This document shows positions 8,643 to 17,539 of a DNA stretch of 41,999 nucleotides, in pieces. A program made the translations under genes and the position numbers. This stretch comes from an uncultured Verrucomicrobiales bacterium. GTDB taxonomy: Bacteria; Verrucomicrobiota; Verrucomicrobiia; Verrucomicrobiales; Akkermansiaceae. How positions within the stretch are numbered: the first letter of the stretch is position 1; each line of letters opens with the position of its first letter. Below the pieces are notes generated by a model. It had not been told where the DNA came from. It worked only from the letters and a program-made list of their open reading frames with translations, and did not search any database. The stretch is taken from NCBI GenBank assembly GCA_937916505.1, contig CALFSW010000209.1, positions 1 through 41,999 of the forward strand. Reading direction: 5' to 3'.

Positions 8643-10241
8643 TTAACGGGCTTTGATCCCCTGAATTGCCAGTCCCACAAGGATTTTAAGCTCCTCATCG
8701 GGAGAGGCTGTCAACTTTTCGAGAGCGGGCAACGAATTGTCCGTCCCAATTTTTGCCATGAGAATGAGGGCCGCTTTTTTTAAGCGCAGGGGTGAATCCT
8801 CAAGATGGAAAAGGAGTCGCGGCTCAACAATACTTCCCATTGAAGCGTATTGAGCCAACCACTTCTCGGGTTCCTCGGCCCATAGCTGGTCGACAAACAG
8901 GGGAGCTTTTTCAGCTTCATTCTCGATGAGATAATCAATCAATGATGCCGGGACGATGGCTTTTTCGGCGAGTAACCTGGAAACCTTGCGACTCACGGTA
9001 TCGAGACAGGCTTTGTTTCCCCCGGCCCAAATCCGGAGGGCTTTCCCGAGATCGGAAAGCAGGATGGGGTCGCTCTTGGAGACCAGGATACTCAAAAACT
9101 CCTTAATAATAGGCTCTTCGTGCCTCAGTTCGACATCGATGACCATGGAGAGCCTCGCCACTGCATCCTTAACACGGTCAGGTGTCAGCGAGCGAAGTTC
9201 GTCCAAGTTCACCGAGAAGAAAGCGGGGTGCGTTTGGTCGGTCAGTTTCTTCTGAAGATCTTCACCGGACTTCGAGAACAGAGAGGCTGACATTTTAAGA
9301 TCGATCAAGCGAAGCTCGGGATATGAGGTGGCACGCCCCAGTCGCGGTTCGCAATGGCGAACTACGGTATCGAAATCAAGCTTCATGCCGGAAATCACAA
9401 TCAGACTGTCCCTTTCTTGGTTCCGTTTATACAGGTTGACCGCCTCGGTGGGCGGAATTGACAAAACATCTTTGAGGTAATTTTCCACTTCGATGAACTG
9501 GCTCCCGGAGAGCCCTTCAACAAAAATACCGACGACATACTCCGCCCCATCCTCGTTGAAGCGTTCGCCCATTGTCTGGACCTTGCGCTCGATCGCAGAG
9601 TAGCCGACCCTGCTCTTGATGCCTTTTACATCGAGAGGATCCTCTTCGATGACTTGGATCCTGTCATCTTCCGGGGTCGGAACCTGATCCACCACCGGGG
9701 TTGTGTGGACCGGCCGGTTAAAGATGAGCGCGAAAAGTACTGCAAGCAATGCCAAGCCAACCAGAGCGGCCCGAACCCGCCAGTTTTTGGATCCAAACAA
9801 AATAAGCCCCACACTAATGAGCCCGACAAAACCGCCCAACATCAGCCGTTTTTCCATGGTGACATCTTGAAACATGCCACCGGTTGAAGTTCCTAAAAAG
9901 AAAATCAAACCGTAGAGAATGATGAAAGTCGCTCCGATGACGGCCGCAATATTTTGCCCGGCCGAGGCCGGCATAATGGCATCAACCTGGGGAGTATGAG
10001 CAGCGTCTGCGGGAGACGGGGCTCCTCCGCCCTCATCAGCTGACGGATTTTTTCCAAGTCGATTGAGGAAGTCTCCGCTTTTATGCTCCCCCGGATAAAA
10101 CTTGGAACGTTCGACAATGATCGATTCCGACCTCACCGGAAATCGATGGTCGCATGCACCGCACTCGACTGTTTTGCCGGTGAGATCTTCATGCACAGTG
10201 AATCGTTTGGTGCACTTGGGGCATTGAATTTGAAGATTCAT
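8643..10241 (-). CDS. zinc-ribbon, multi-TM protein with helical repeat-like C-terminus
   Basis: A 532-residue protein of unknown function. Residues 1-40 form an MJ0042-type zinc ribbon (C7, C10, C27, C30). A linker of low complexity follows. Three hydrophobic segments (about 97-117, 133-150, 156-174) would anchor it in the inner membrane. The long soluble part, about 180-532, is predicted largely helical; the last 100 residues (LEDSPLRLKKAALILMAKIGTDNSLPALEKL...) read like HEAT repeats. The ribbon plus membrane plus repeat plan is common among uncharacterised Verrucomicrobia and Planctomycetes proteins. Its own terminator lies just downstream and there is a 117-base gap to plsC, so it is probably monocistronic. 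No function is assigned. Confidence 0.72.
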   Translation of the reverse strand: MNLQIQCPKCTKRFTVHEDLTGKTVECGACDHRFPVRSESIIVERSKFYPGEHKSGDFLNRLGKNPSADEGGGAPSPADAAHTPQVDAIMPASAGQNIAAVIGATFIILYGLIFFLGTSTGGMFQDVTMEKRLMLGGFVGLISVGLILFGSKNWRVRAALVGLALLAVLFALIFNRPVHTTPVVDQVPTPEDDRIQVIEEDPLDVKGIKSRVGYSAIERKVQTMGERFNEDGAEYVVGIFVEGLSGSQFIEVENYLKDVLSIPPTEAVNLYKRNQERDSLIVISGMKLDFDTVVRHCEPRLGRATSYPELRLIDLKMSASLFSKSGEDLQKKLTDQTHPAFFSVNLDELRSLTPDRVKDAVARLSMVIDVELRHEEPIIKEFLSILVSKSDPILLSDLGKALRIWAGGNKACLDTVSRKVSRLLAEKAIVPASLIDYLIENEAEKAPLFVDQLWAEEPEKWLAQYASMGSIVEPRLLFHLEDSPLRLKKAALILMAKIGTDNSLPALEKLTASPDEELKILVGLAIQGIKAR

Positions 10242-10358
10242 GGATTGAGGGGATAGAAAGTAACGTCACGGGAACTATCAACATTTTAGAGCGAGCTGAC
10301 AACCATTCCGTTCAAAATTCCCCGCCGGACATTGCGACCGAACCGGGATGAGAGTTTG

Positions 10359-10979
10359 CTAGCTTTCCGACGGATGCTTTATTTTTGCGATCTCACCCAT
10401 GATCCGGTCCGAGATGGCCTGATAAGCCTCACGTCCCTTTGCTTTGCGTTCTTCAGGTGTCAGGCTGACGGGATCTCCCACAACAATCGTAATGGGATGA
10501 AAGCGTAATCGTCCACTTCCACGCGGAAGAGCGTCGTAGGCTCCAAAAATTCGAACCGGTTGGATCACGGCGTTGCTCTTGGCGGCAATCAACCCCACGC
10601 CGGCTTCCCCCGGTTGCAACTTGCCGTCCAGCGTGCGGGCACCCTCTGGAAAAACCACGACCTGATCGCCACCGCGAAGGATCTTAATGATCTTTTTCAA
10701 GCTACTCATGTCAGGCGCATCCTGATCAACCGGAATCGCATTCCAACGTGGGTAAAGCCACTTGGTGGGGCCTTTAAAAAGAGTCTTTCGCGCGAGGTAG
10801 TAGACCGACTCATTATAAGCCACCCCGACGAGCGGAGGATCTAAAAAGCTCTCATGATTTGAAGCAATCAAGATGGGCCCGTCTTGTACAAGCTTCTCCC
10901 GTCCCACAACCTGATAACGAAAAAACGCCTTCGCCGCAGCCCGAAAGATGGTGTGTCCGATCCAATAGGTAGTTTTCAT
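10359..10979 (-). CDS. plsC: 1-acyl-sn-glycerol-3-phosphate acyltransferase
   Basis: A PlsC-family acyltransferase, 206 residues, that transfers an acyl group to lysophosphatidate during phospholipid synthesis at the inner membrane. The catalytic HX4D motif is NHESFLD (H42, D47). The substrate-binding motif FPEGART lies at 110-116. The N-terminal segment 5-22 is amphipathic or hydrophobic and fits membrane association. The ATG overlaps the cmk stop as ATGA (10976-10979), so it is translationally coupled to cmk. The cmk-plsC order is a known conserved pairing. This is a general PlsC; acyl specificity cannot be read. Confidence 0.92.
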   Translation of the reverse strand: MKTTYWIGHTIFRAAAKAFFRYQVVGREKLVQDGPILIASNHESFLDPPLVGVAYNESVYYLARKTLFKGPTKWLYPRWNAIPVDQDAPDMSSLKKIIKILRGGDQVVVFPEGARTLDGKLQPGEAGVGLIAAKSNAVIQPVRIFGAYDALPRGSGRLRFHPITIVVGDPVSLTPEERKAKGREAYQAISDRIMGEIAKIKHPSES

Positions 10980-11632
10980 TTTTTATCATCCCATCCGAGT
11001 TTTTCGAGAGCTCCCCGTGCTTCTCCAACCACCTCGTCGATGGTCAGATCGGAAGAATCAATCACGATTGCTCCCTCGGAAATTTTGAGAGGTGAGGCTT
11101 TTCTCTGGCTGTCCTGGGCATCGCGTTTCGCAACGGCATCCGCTTCGCCATCCTTGGAACGACGGGCGGCACGGACTTCCTCGGAAGCATCAATGTAGAG
11201 CTTGAAGGGAGTGTCCGGAAAAACCACGGAGCCGATATCCCGTCCTTCCATCACGACGTCATTGTCCTTGAGATAATCCCGCTGCATCGCCACGAGGCGC
11301 TCGCGAACCTCGGGGATCGAAGCGACCTTTGAAACATGATCATTCACCTGCGGTTCGCGAACTTCTGTCGTCAAAAGGCGTCCATTGATGGCGATCGTCG
11401 AGAGTCCGTCTTCGACACCACACCCGATCTCCAATCCCTCAAGAGCCCGGATGACGGCATCGGCATCGGATGGATCGACTCCATCCCTCAAAACCTGCCA
11501 GGTCACGGCGCGATACATCGCTCCGGAATTCACCATAATGAGTCCCAGGGAAGCGGCGAGACGTCGGGCGACGGTGCTCTTTCCCGAAGCGGCGGGACCG
11601 TCGATTGCGACAGAGCGGTGGGGCTGGCTCAT
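10976..11632 (-). CDS. cmk: cytidylate kinase
   Basis: Phosphorylates CMP and dCMP with ATP. It is 218 residues from ATG 11632; a longer frame to 11689 adds 19 residues inside aroA and is rejected because the family starts just before the P-loop. Visible motifs are the P-loop DGPAASGKST (about 10-19), NSGAMYRAVTW, the NMP-binding GRDIGS and the lid region EVRAARRSKD. Both junctions are ATGA overlaps: with the aroA stop (11629-11632) and with the plsC start (10976-10979). Length matches Cmk (about 220). Confidence 0.95.
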   Translation of the reverse strand: MSQPHRSVAIDGPAASGKSTVARRLAASLGLIMVNSGAMYRAVTWQVLRDGVDPSDADAVIRALEGLEIGCGVEDGLSTIAINGRLLTTEVREPQVNDHVSKVASIPEVRERLVAMQRDYLKDNDVVMEGRDIGSVVFPDTPFKLYIDASEEVRAARRSKDGEADAVAKRDAQDSQRKASPLKISEGAIVIDSSDLTIDEVVGEARGALEKLGWDDKK

Positions 11633-12942
11633 CGGTTGCAAATTTCTTTGAGGTGCTGGGAGAAGGTTGGGTAGGAAGTAGCCACGCAAGCGGCGTTCTT
11701 GATGGTGGTATTGCCATCCCCGGCCAAAAGACCCGCAATCGCGAAGGCCATGGCAATGCGATGATCACCATGACTGTCCAAAACCGTTCCTTTAAGCGTC
11801 TGTCCGCCGGTAATCACCATACCGTCTTCGAACTCTTCGACATCAGCTCCCATGAGGCGAAGATTTTCGGTAGTGGTGTCAATGCGATCCGTTTCCTTGA
11901 CGCGGAGCTCAGCGGCATTGCGGATCACCATTTTGCCCTCGGCCAGCGCACCGGCGACCGCAAGGATCGGGACTTCATCAATGAGATTTGGAACTTCCCC
12001 GGGTTTGATTTCGGTTCCTTTAAGCTGACGGCCGATGATTTCAATGTTACCGCGGGGTTCGCCACCATCCTCATGTTGAACATGGTCCTTAATCAGGGCG
12101 CCCATGCGGATGAGAACGTTGAGTAAAGCGGTCCGGGTTGGATTGAGGCCCACGTTCTTGATCAGAAGCCGTGAGCCGGGCACGCAAGCTGCCGCCACAA
12201 TCCAAAAGGCCGCGCTGGAGATATCCCCGGGAACCACGAGGTCTCGGGAGCGGACTTTTTGTCCTCCGTAGATCGAAATGTGATTCCCTTCGGTTTTCAC
12301 GCGAACGCCAAAGGAATTGAGCAGGCGTTCGGTATGATCACGGTTGATCGCCGGCTGAATGACCGTTGTCTTGTCAGGCGCGAACATTCCCGCAAGGAGG
12401 ATCGCGCTTTTGACCTGCGCACTGGCCATGGGCATTTCATAAGTGATTGATTTAAGTTTTCCACCGGTGATATGAAGAGGAGCGCAACCGGACTTGATCC
12501 CCTTGGTCTCAAACTGAGCGCCCATTTCCGCAAGTGGTTTGATAATGCGGTCCATCGGTCTGCTGGAAAGCGAGGCATCCCCAACCAGCACACTGTCAAA
12601 TTTTTGGGCAGCCAAAACCCCGGCGAGAAGGCGCATTCCAGTCCCGGAGTTTCCACAATCCAGTTCAGCCGAGGGGGCCCGAAGCTCCCCGCTGCATCCG
12701 TGGATGGTCAGATCGATCGGGTGGTCTTCCGTCCCCTTTTCCACTTCATAGCGGACGCTAAGTTGCCCCATGGCACGCAAGGTGTTGACGCAATCCTCAC
12801 TTGGGAGAAAGTTCTCCACAAAGCAGGTTCCGTCGGAAAGTCCGGCCAGGATGGCGGCTCGGTGTGAGATGCTCTTGTCGCCGGGGACGGCAAGTTCACC
12901 GGAGATTTTTTTTAGCGGACTGACTTTAATGATCTCACTCAT
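11629..12942 (-). CDS. aroA: 3-phosphoshikimate 1-carboxyvinyltransferase (EPSP synthase)
   Basis: Sixth step of the shikimate pathway: joins PEP to shikimate-3-phosphate. It has 437 residues, full length. Motifs in order: PGDKSISHR (about 20-28), LDCGNSGTGMRLLAG (about 94-108), SSRPMDRI, MASAQVKSAILLAG, RDHTERLL, and VKETDRI near the C-terminus. The DCGNSGTGMR form is nearer the Bacillus-type enzymes than the E. coli LFLGNAGTAMR form. Its start overlaps the end of tyrA by 8 bases and its stop overlaps the cmk start, so it is the central gene of a tightly packed operon. Confidence 0.96.
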   Translation of the reverse strand: MSEIIKVSPLKKISGELAVPGDKSISHRAAILAGLSDGTCFVENFLPSEDCVNTLRAMGQLSVRYEVEKGTEDHPIDLTIHGCSGELRAPSAELDCGNSGTGMRLLAGVLAAQKFDSVLVGDASLSSRPMDRIIKPLAEMGAQFETKGIKSGCAPLHITGGKLKSITYEMPMASAQVKSAILLAGMFAPDKTTVIQPAINRDHTERLLNSFGVRVKTEGNHISIYGGQKVRSRDLVVPGDISSAAFWIVAAACVPGSRLLIKNVGLNPTRTALLNVLIRMGALIKDHVQHEDGGEPRGNIEIIGRQLKGTEIKPGEVPNLIDEVPILAVAGALAEGKMVIRNAAELRVKETDRIDTTTENLRLMGADVEEFEDGMVITGGQTLKGTVLDSHGDHRIAMAFAIAGLLAGDGNTTIKNAACVATSYPTFSQHLKEICNR

Positions 12943-13771
12943 GAGGATGAATCGGGTTCTCTTTTCGGAGCTTCACCTCCGCGAGATAATCTTGAAGCCC
13001 CTTCTTGTCCGAATTCGCGAGGTGTTCAAGCATCTCTCGGATCTCGTTTTGAGCATCTTCCAAAGCGGTCGTCAGTTCTGCCCGATTTTCCACCATGATT
13101 TCAGCCCACATTGAAGGATCACCCGAAGCCACCCGGGTGGTGTCACGGTAGCCCCCGGCGGCCAGAGATTCATCCTCCGGAGAGCGCAAAGCTGCCGAGG
13201 CCGTGGCCACAGCCATGGCATGTGGAAGGTGGCTGATACGGGCAACGGCCCGGTCATGGTCGTCAGCGGCCATGAACGAAACCCGACAGCCCAGATCCTG
13301 CCAAAACTTCTCGAGAGCGGCCCCTTCGGAGTCGGGGCGCCCTTGATTATTGGTGATGACACAAGCCGCCCCGTCAAAAAGATCCTTCCGAGCTGCTTCG
13401 ATCCCGGTTTGCTCGGAACCGGCCATGGGGTGGCTCCCAATAAACGGAAGCCCGGATTCCCTGGCCATCGTGTGGGGCAGAGCTTTCACACTTCCCACAT
13501 CTGTGACCAAGGCACCTTTTCTCAAGTGGGTTTTCACCTTTCCAGCAAGGCGGGGCATCGCACCCACAGGCACTGCCAAAATGACCAGATCGGCTTTCTC
13601 CACAACCTCCGCCAAATCCGTCGTCGCATTCAAGCCCAGCGCACGGGTTGCCTCAACCCGGTCAGGATTCCTCCCCCACAGAGTGACCTGGTATCCGGAG
13701 GCCTGGGCAGCAAGCCCCACGGACCCTCCGAGAAGTCCGGGGCCCAAAATAGCGATTTGGGAAATCATCAT
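12935..13771 (-). CDS. tyrA: prephenate dehydrogenase
   Basis: Oxidative decarboxylation of prephenate (or arogenate) toward tyrosine. It has 278 residues from ATG 13771; an adjacent ATG at 13768 is equally possible, and a TTG at 13780 is less likely. The NAD(P)-binding GPGLLGGS lies near the N-terminus, followed by ILAVPV, VTDVGSVK, FIGSHPMAGSE and SHLPHAMA, the signature blocks of TyrA. There is no fused ACT or chorismate mutase domain. It heads the tyrA-aroA-cmk-plsC operon. A strong terminator lies immediately upstream, so it should have its own promoter between 13772 and 13781. Confidence 0.94.
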   Translation of the reverse strand: MMISQIAILGPGLLGGSVGLAAQASGYQVTLWGRNPDRVEATRALGLNATTDLAEVVEKADLVILAVPVGAMPRLAGKVKTHLRKGALVTDVGSVKALPHTMARESGLPFIGSHPMAGSEQTGIEAARKDLFDGAACVITNNQGRPDSEGAALEKFWQDLGCRVSFMAADDHDRAVARISHLPHAMAVATASAALRSPEDESLAAGGYRDTTRVASGDPSMWAEIMVENRAELTTALEDAQNEIREMLEHLANSDKKGLQDYLAEVKLRKENPIHPHE

Positions 13772-13781
13772 GTGAAGCAAG

Positions 13782-13818
13782 AAAAAAGATGCCGGATCCC
13801 CTCACGGAAATCCGGCAT
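13782..13818 (-). terminator. rho-independent terminator
   Basis: A perfect 9-bp stem, ATGCCGGAT (13789-13797) with ATCCGGCAT (13810-13818), followed on the minus strand by CTTTTTT. It lies 22 bases after the stop of the lipoprotein gene and separates that gene from the tyrA operon. Confidence 0.9.
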
Positions 13819-13840
13819 TGAAATAGATCATTTATCCCGC

Positions 13841-14296
13841 TTAGGGAACACGGAATTTGTGGTCCGGATTACCGTCGTTCGGGTCGCGCACCAGCATTCC
13901 ACCTGGAACGCCACGGACATCCACCGCCTTATTGGTCCAGGGATTGAAAACGAATCCTGGCTTCCCGGGAATGGCTACGGCAGTGCGATACTTGCTCTTG
14001 GGCTTCACCGGGTCTTTCTTGGCCACATCCGGAGGAGTGATTGTATCCGAGCCTTCTTCCTCTTTCTTTTTCTTCAAGGCAGCACGGCGGGCAGCCGCCT
14101 CCTTGTTGGCTTTGATCCGAGCTGCTTCCTGCTTGAGTTCTTCAGGAGTTTTTTCCTTTTCAACCTGGGTTGCGTCGGGAACGTTCGCGCCGTTCGGAGC
14201 GGGCTTTCTTGGTCCATTTACAGGAGGGTATGGACTACAGCTTACGAACACGAGACTCGTCAAAGCGAGCCCGATGAGATGCTTGAGGGAAAACAT
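13841..14296 (-). CDS. small lipoprotein with charged linker
   Basis: A 151-residue protein from ATG 14296; a TTG at 14305 is less likely. The signal peptide ends in a lipobox-like LVFVSC, so it is probably lipidated. After it come a Pro/Asn-rich stretch, then a highly charged helix (EKEKTPEELKQEAARIKANK and a following K/E-rich run), and a compact C-terminal segment (PGFVFNPWTNKAVDVRG, PGGMLVRDPND). That C-terminal piece recurs, to my recollection, in small Verrucomicrobia lipoproteins, but no function is known to me. It is monocistronic, with a strong terminator downstream, and divergent from the LuxE-like gene. Confidence 0.75.
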   Translation of the reverse strand: MFSLKHLIGLALTSLVFVSCSPYPPVNGPRKPAPNGANVPDATQVEKEKTPEELKQEAARIKANKEAAARRAALKKKKEEEGSDTITPPDVAKKDPVKPKSKYRTAVAIPGKPGFVFNPWTNKAVDVRGVPGGMLVRDPNDGNPDHKFRVP

Positions 14297-14409
14297 GACT
14301 TTCAAAATCAGTTGGGGTTGGGGATATTACGCTGCAATCCTGAGAACGGACTGACTCCCAAACTCTTCGCGGTCTTTGGCCTTCTTGTCAAGCCGTCACC
14401 CACACCGAA

Positions 14410-15447
14410 ATGCCTGAATCCGACCGACTTAAGCAAGAAATCGCGCCAAAACCCGACATCTCCGAAAAGCTCCTGACCTTCGTGAACAACCCGGAGGCGG
14501 ATCACTTCGAAGGTCTTGCCCTCATGATTTTTCGTCATCAGTTCAAATATAATCAACCCTACCGTGCTTTCGCAACATCGTTGGAACGCACCCCCGAAAC
14601 AGTCTCCCGCTGGCAGGAAATCCCCGCCGTCCCAAATTCCGCCTTCAAACTCGCAGACTCTCCTCTGATCTGCGGCGAGCCAATCGGGATCACCTTCCTC
14701 ACCTCCGGAACCACCACCGAAACCCGCGGAGCACATCACTTCCCCGATACCGGGCTCTACGAACTCGCCATCGACCACGGGTGGACTTTGCCAAAACTTC
14801 CCACTTTCTTCCTGGCACCCTCAAATCTTGAAAGTCCGCAGTCCTCGCTAAGCCACATGTTTGCCCATCTCAACTCTGGCGATGACTCACACTTCCTCCT
14901 GCGCGACTCCAGATTCCATCTCGCCCCGCTCATCCAAGAGCTTGAAAACAACCGCCCGATCTTCCTCATGGGCACCGCTCTGGCATTCCTTCACCTCATG
15001 GAAACCCTCGGCCCCCTCCCCCTCCCCGCTGGCTCCCGGCTTCTGGAAACCGGAGGTTACAAAGGAACCTCGCACACCCTCTCGAAGCCAGAATTCTACT
15101 CCGATCTCGCTGAATTTTTCAATGTCCCGCTTGAGCACATTCACAACGAATATGGCATGACCGAGCTTTCCAGCCAGGCCTACGCCACCGGCCCGGAAGG
15201 TCGCCACCGGTTCCCTGCCTGGTGCCTCGTCCGAATCCTTGATCCCGAGAGCAGCCGGGAGGTTTCCCCCGGCCAAACCGGTTACCTCGTCATCCACGAT
15301 CTTGCCAATCTTCACAGCGTCTCCGCCATCCGGACCCAGGATTTCGCGATCCGGCATGAAGATGGCTCTTTCACCCTCATTGGAAGAGACCCGGGAGCCC
15401 TCCCCAGAGGATGTTCACGAACCATCGACCACGCCCTCTCCTCATGA
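14410..15447 (+). CDS. LuxE-like acyl-protein synthetase
   Basis: A 345-residue member of the LuxE/PaaK branch of adenylate-forming enzymes. In luminous bacteria LuxE activates a fatty acid as acyl-AMP, then carries it on a C-terminal cysteine and passes it to the LuxC reductase. Visible here are the phosphate-binding loop FLTSGTTTETRG (about 98-109), the adenylate motif NEYGMTELSSQ (about 248-258), and C335 in PRGCSRTID close to the C-terminus, where the acylated cysteine of LuxE sits. Its stop overlaps the start of the LuxC-like gene (ATGA, 15444-15447), so both products should be made together. No luciferase genes are nearby. The substrate acid is not known. Confidence 0.85.
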   Translation: MPESDRLKQEIAPKPDISEKLLTFVNNPEADHFEGLALMIFRHQFKYNQPYRAFATSLERTPETVSRWQEIPAVPNSAFKLADSPLICGEPIGITFLTSGTTTETRGAHHFPDTGLYELAIDHGWTLPKLPTFFLAPSNLESPQSSLSHMFAHLNSGDDSHFLLRDSRFHLAPLIQELENNRPIFLMGTALAFLHLMETLGPLPLPAGSRLLETGGYKGTSHTLSKPEFYSDLAEFFNVPLEHIHNEYGMTELSSQAYATGPEGRHRFPAWCLVRILDPESSREVSPGQTGYLVIHDLANLHSVSAIRTQDFAIRHEDGSFTLIGRDPGALPRGCSRTIDHALSS

Positions 15448-16421
15448 CCCTCGCCCAACGAATCGACCTCCTTCTCTCCGTAGCTGACGAATTCGAACCC
15501 TTCACCGGCCGTTTCAACCGCGAAGATCTCCAAATGACCTTTGCCCGGGAAGCTGCGGGACCAACTGTTCGCCCCCCCAAAACCATCGTCCACATTATCA
15601 GCGGCAACACCCCTCACGCCGCCCACCAAACCCTCCTCAACGGCATCCTCCTCGGCGCGAAAAATCGCCTCAAACTTCCCTCACACGCGCTTCTGGACTT
15701 CAAAGTCCCGGAAGCCGTCGAACCCTTTGCTGAAATCTCCCGCGAACTTCCCGGCCACTGGATTCCCGAAGCCGATGCCCTCGTCGTCTTCGGCTCGGAT
15801 CACACCCTCCGCCACTTCCAGCAACTCTGTCCGCTTGAAACTCCCTTCGTCGGTCACGGTCATCGCGTCGGGATTGCCATCATTGAGGACCCCGGCCCGG
15901 AAGCCGCCAGGCTTGCCGCCCGCGACATCGGTCTCTTCAATCAACAAGGTTGCCTCTCCCTCCAAAGCATCTTCCTCGAAAACCCCCGCGCTTTCGGTCC
16001 CATCCTCGCCGAAGCGATGGCCGACTTTGAAAAGGAACACCCGCGCGGGCCTCTCTCACTTTCAGAAGCCGGAGCAATCACCAACCTCCGCGAAGAAACC
16101 CGCTACCTCATCGCCCAGAACTCCGATTCCCATGCCCTTTGGGAAAGCCCGGGCTCAACCGCCTGGACCATCGTTTGTGAAAACTCCCCAACTCTCACCT
16201 TCTCCCCCGGAAACCGCACCGTCTTCCTCCGCCCCTTGCCTGCTAATTTTCAGACCATGAAACATCTCTCAGGAATCGGGCTCCACCCTTATCAAAAAGG
16301 CAAGGACCTCCCCTCTCCCAGAATCTTCCCCCTCGGCCAAGCCCAAAACCCACCCGCCCTCTGGGCCCACGATGGCATTCTCCCCCTGGCCTCACTGGTG
16401 AGACATCAAGGCCATGGGTAG
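15444..16421 (+). CDS. LuxC-like acyl-CoA/acyl-protein reductase
   Basis: An NAD(P)H-dependent acyl reductase of the LuxC family, related to aldehyde dehydrogenases: acyl thioester to fatty aldehyde. ATG 15444 is chosen because it overlaps the LuxE-like stop as ATGA; a longer frame from 15411 is possible. It has 325 residues against about 480 for luminous-bacterial LuxC, but short forms are common in Bacteroidota and PVC genomes. Features include the nucleotide-binding HIISGNTPHAA (about 50-60), VVFGSDHTL and the catalytic C170 in LFNQQGCLSLQ. With the upstream gene it probably forms a fatty-acid reductase complex. The aldehyde acceptor is not evident. Confidence 0.85.
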   Translation: MTLAQRIDLLLSVADEFEPFTGRFNREDLQMTFAREAAGPTVRPPKTIVHIISGNTPHAAHQTLLNGILLGAKNRLKLPSHALLDFKVPEAVEPFAEISRELPGHWIPEADALVVFGSDHTLRHFQQLCPLETPFVGHGHRVGIAIIEDPGPEAARLAARDIGLFNQQGCLSLQSIFLENPRAFGPILAEAMADFEKEHPRGPLSLSEAGAITNLREETRYLIAQNSDSHALWESPGSTAWTIVCENSPTLTFSPGNRTVFLRPLPANFQTMKHLSGIGLHPYQKGKDLPSPRIFPLGQAQNPPALWAHDGILPLASLVRHQGHG

Positions 16422-16558
16422 CCTTGTTCCTGCTTCGTTCTCCACAAACCTGCCTTTCGGAGTAAATGAACCCCCGCGATTACGCATGGACTCTCATTCT
16501 ATCCGCATCAAATTGTATCCCCTTAGCGTCGGTTCCCCTTTTTGTTAGGCTTTCCACC

Positions 16559-17524
16559 ATGTCGAACGCGAGCAAAACGAAGAATACAAAAAAGAAAGCC
16601 AACGTCGAAAAGGGCGGGATCGAACTCCCTCCCGAATTTGCCAATCTCGGAGAGTTGCTCGATGCTCAAAATGGCCATGAAAAGGGATTGAGTAATCAGG
16701 TCTCTCTGGAGGTTGCCCACCGGAAGGGGCTCTATCCCTACAGCCAGAAAATGCCCTCTTCCGAATACGAACAGGAAAAACTCAAGCTCCAGGCCGAGCT
16801 CCTGAAGGTCCAGCAGTGGGTGAAAACCACGGGACAGCAAATCCTGGTCCTTTTTGAGGGACGCGATGCCGCGGGAAAAGGAGGAACGATCAAACGCTTT
16901 ATGGAGCACCTGAACCCCCGGGCCGCCCACGTGGTCGCTTTGGAAAAACCCACCGAGCGCGAGATGGGACAATGGTATTTTCAACGCTATATCAAACACC
17001 TGCCCACCAAGGGTGAAATGGTCTTTTTTGATCGGTCCTGGTATAACCGCACCGGTGTCGAGCGGGTCATGGAGTTCTGCACGCCATCGGACTATCTGGA
17101 ATTCCTCCGTCAATGTCCGTCTCTCGAAAGAATGATCGTCAATAGTGGGATCAAGGTCGTTAAATACTGGTTCTCAGTCAGCCGACTCGAGCAGCTGAGG
17201 AGGTTTCACGGACGAAAGACCGATCCATTGAAACAGTGGAAGCTGAGTCCCATTGATCTTCAGTCACTGGACAAGTGGGACGACTACACCAAAGCCAAGG
17301 AAGCCATGTTCTTCCACACTCATACCGCCGATGCCCCGTGGGCGGTCATCAAGTCGGACGACAAGAAGCGCGCAAGAATCAACTGTCTTCGGCACTTCCT
17401 GTCGGTCCTCGATTACCCCAACAAGGACCCCAAAATGGCCCCGGCACCGGATCCGAAAATTGTCCACGATGGTTCGGAAGCCTTCGACCACGACAAGGAA
17501 TATTCCGCCGAACCAATTTCTTGA
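16559..17524 (+). CDS. ppk2: polyphosphate kinase 2
   Basis: A PPK2-family kinase that moves phosphate between polyphosphate and nucleoside diphosphates or monophosphates; cytoplasmic. It has 321 residues from ATG 16559. An in-frame ATG at 16466 would add 31 residues unlike the family, so the later start is preferred. Walker A is GRDAAGKGG (101-109), Walker B with lid start is MVFFDRSWYNR (154-164). The preceding helix pair (EYEQEKLKLQAELLKVQQWV and neighbours) is typical of the single-domain ADP/GDP-forming class. The first 45 residues are a Lys-rich, probably disordered tail. It stands 137 bases after the LuxC-like gene and converges on the giant ThuA fusion. Confidence 0.93.
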   Translation: MSNASKTKNTKKKANVEKGGIELPPEFANLGELLDAQNGHEKGLSNQVSLEVAHRKGLYPYSQKMPSSEYEQEKLKLQAELLKVQQWVKTTGQQILVLFEGRDAAGKGGTIKRFMEHLNPRAAHVVALEKPTEREMGQWYFQRYIKHLPTKGEMVFFDRSWYNRTGVERVMEFCTPSDYLEFLRQCPSLERMIVNSGIKVVKYWFSVSRLEQLRRFHGRKTDPLKQWKLSPIDLQSLDKWDDYTKAKEAMFFHTHTADAPWAVIKSDDKKRARINCLRHFLSVLDYPNKDPKMAPAPDPKIVHDGSEAFDHDKEYSAEPIS

Positions 17525-17539
17525 GAAATCCAAGCCGAT

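Noticed and set aside
11633-11689. Longer N-terminus for cmk
   Set aside because: It lies inside aroA in another frame, and the ATGA overlap at 11629-11632 fits the usual coupled start.
16466-16558. Upstream ATG as the ppk2 start
   Set aside because: The added 31 residues do not resemble the PPK2 N-terminus; the Lys-rich start at 16559 is closer to family length.
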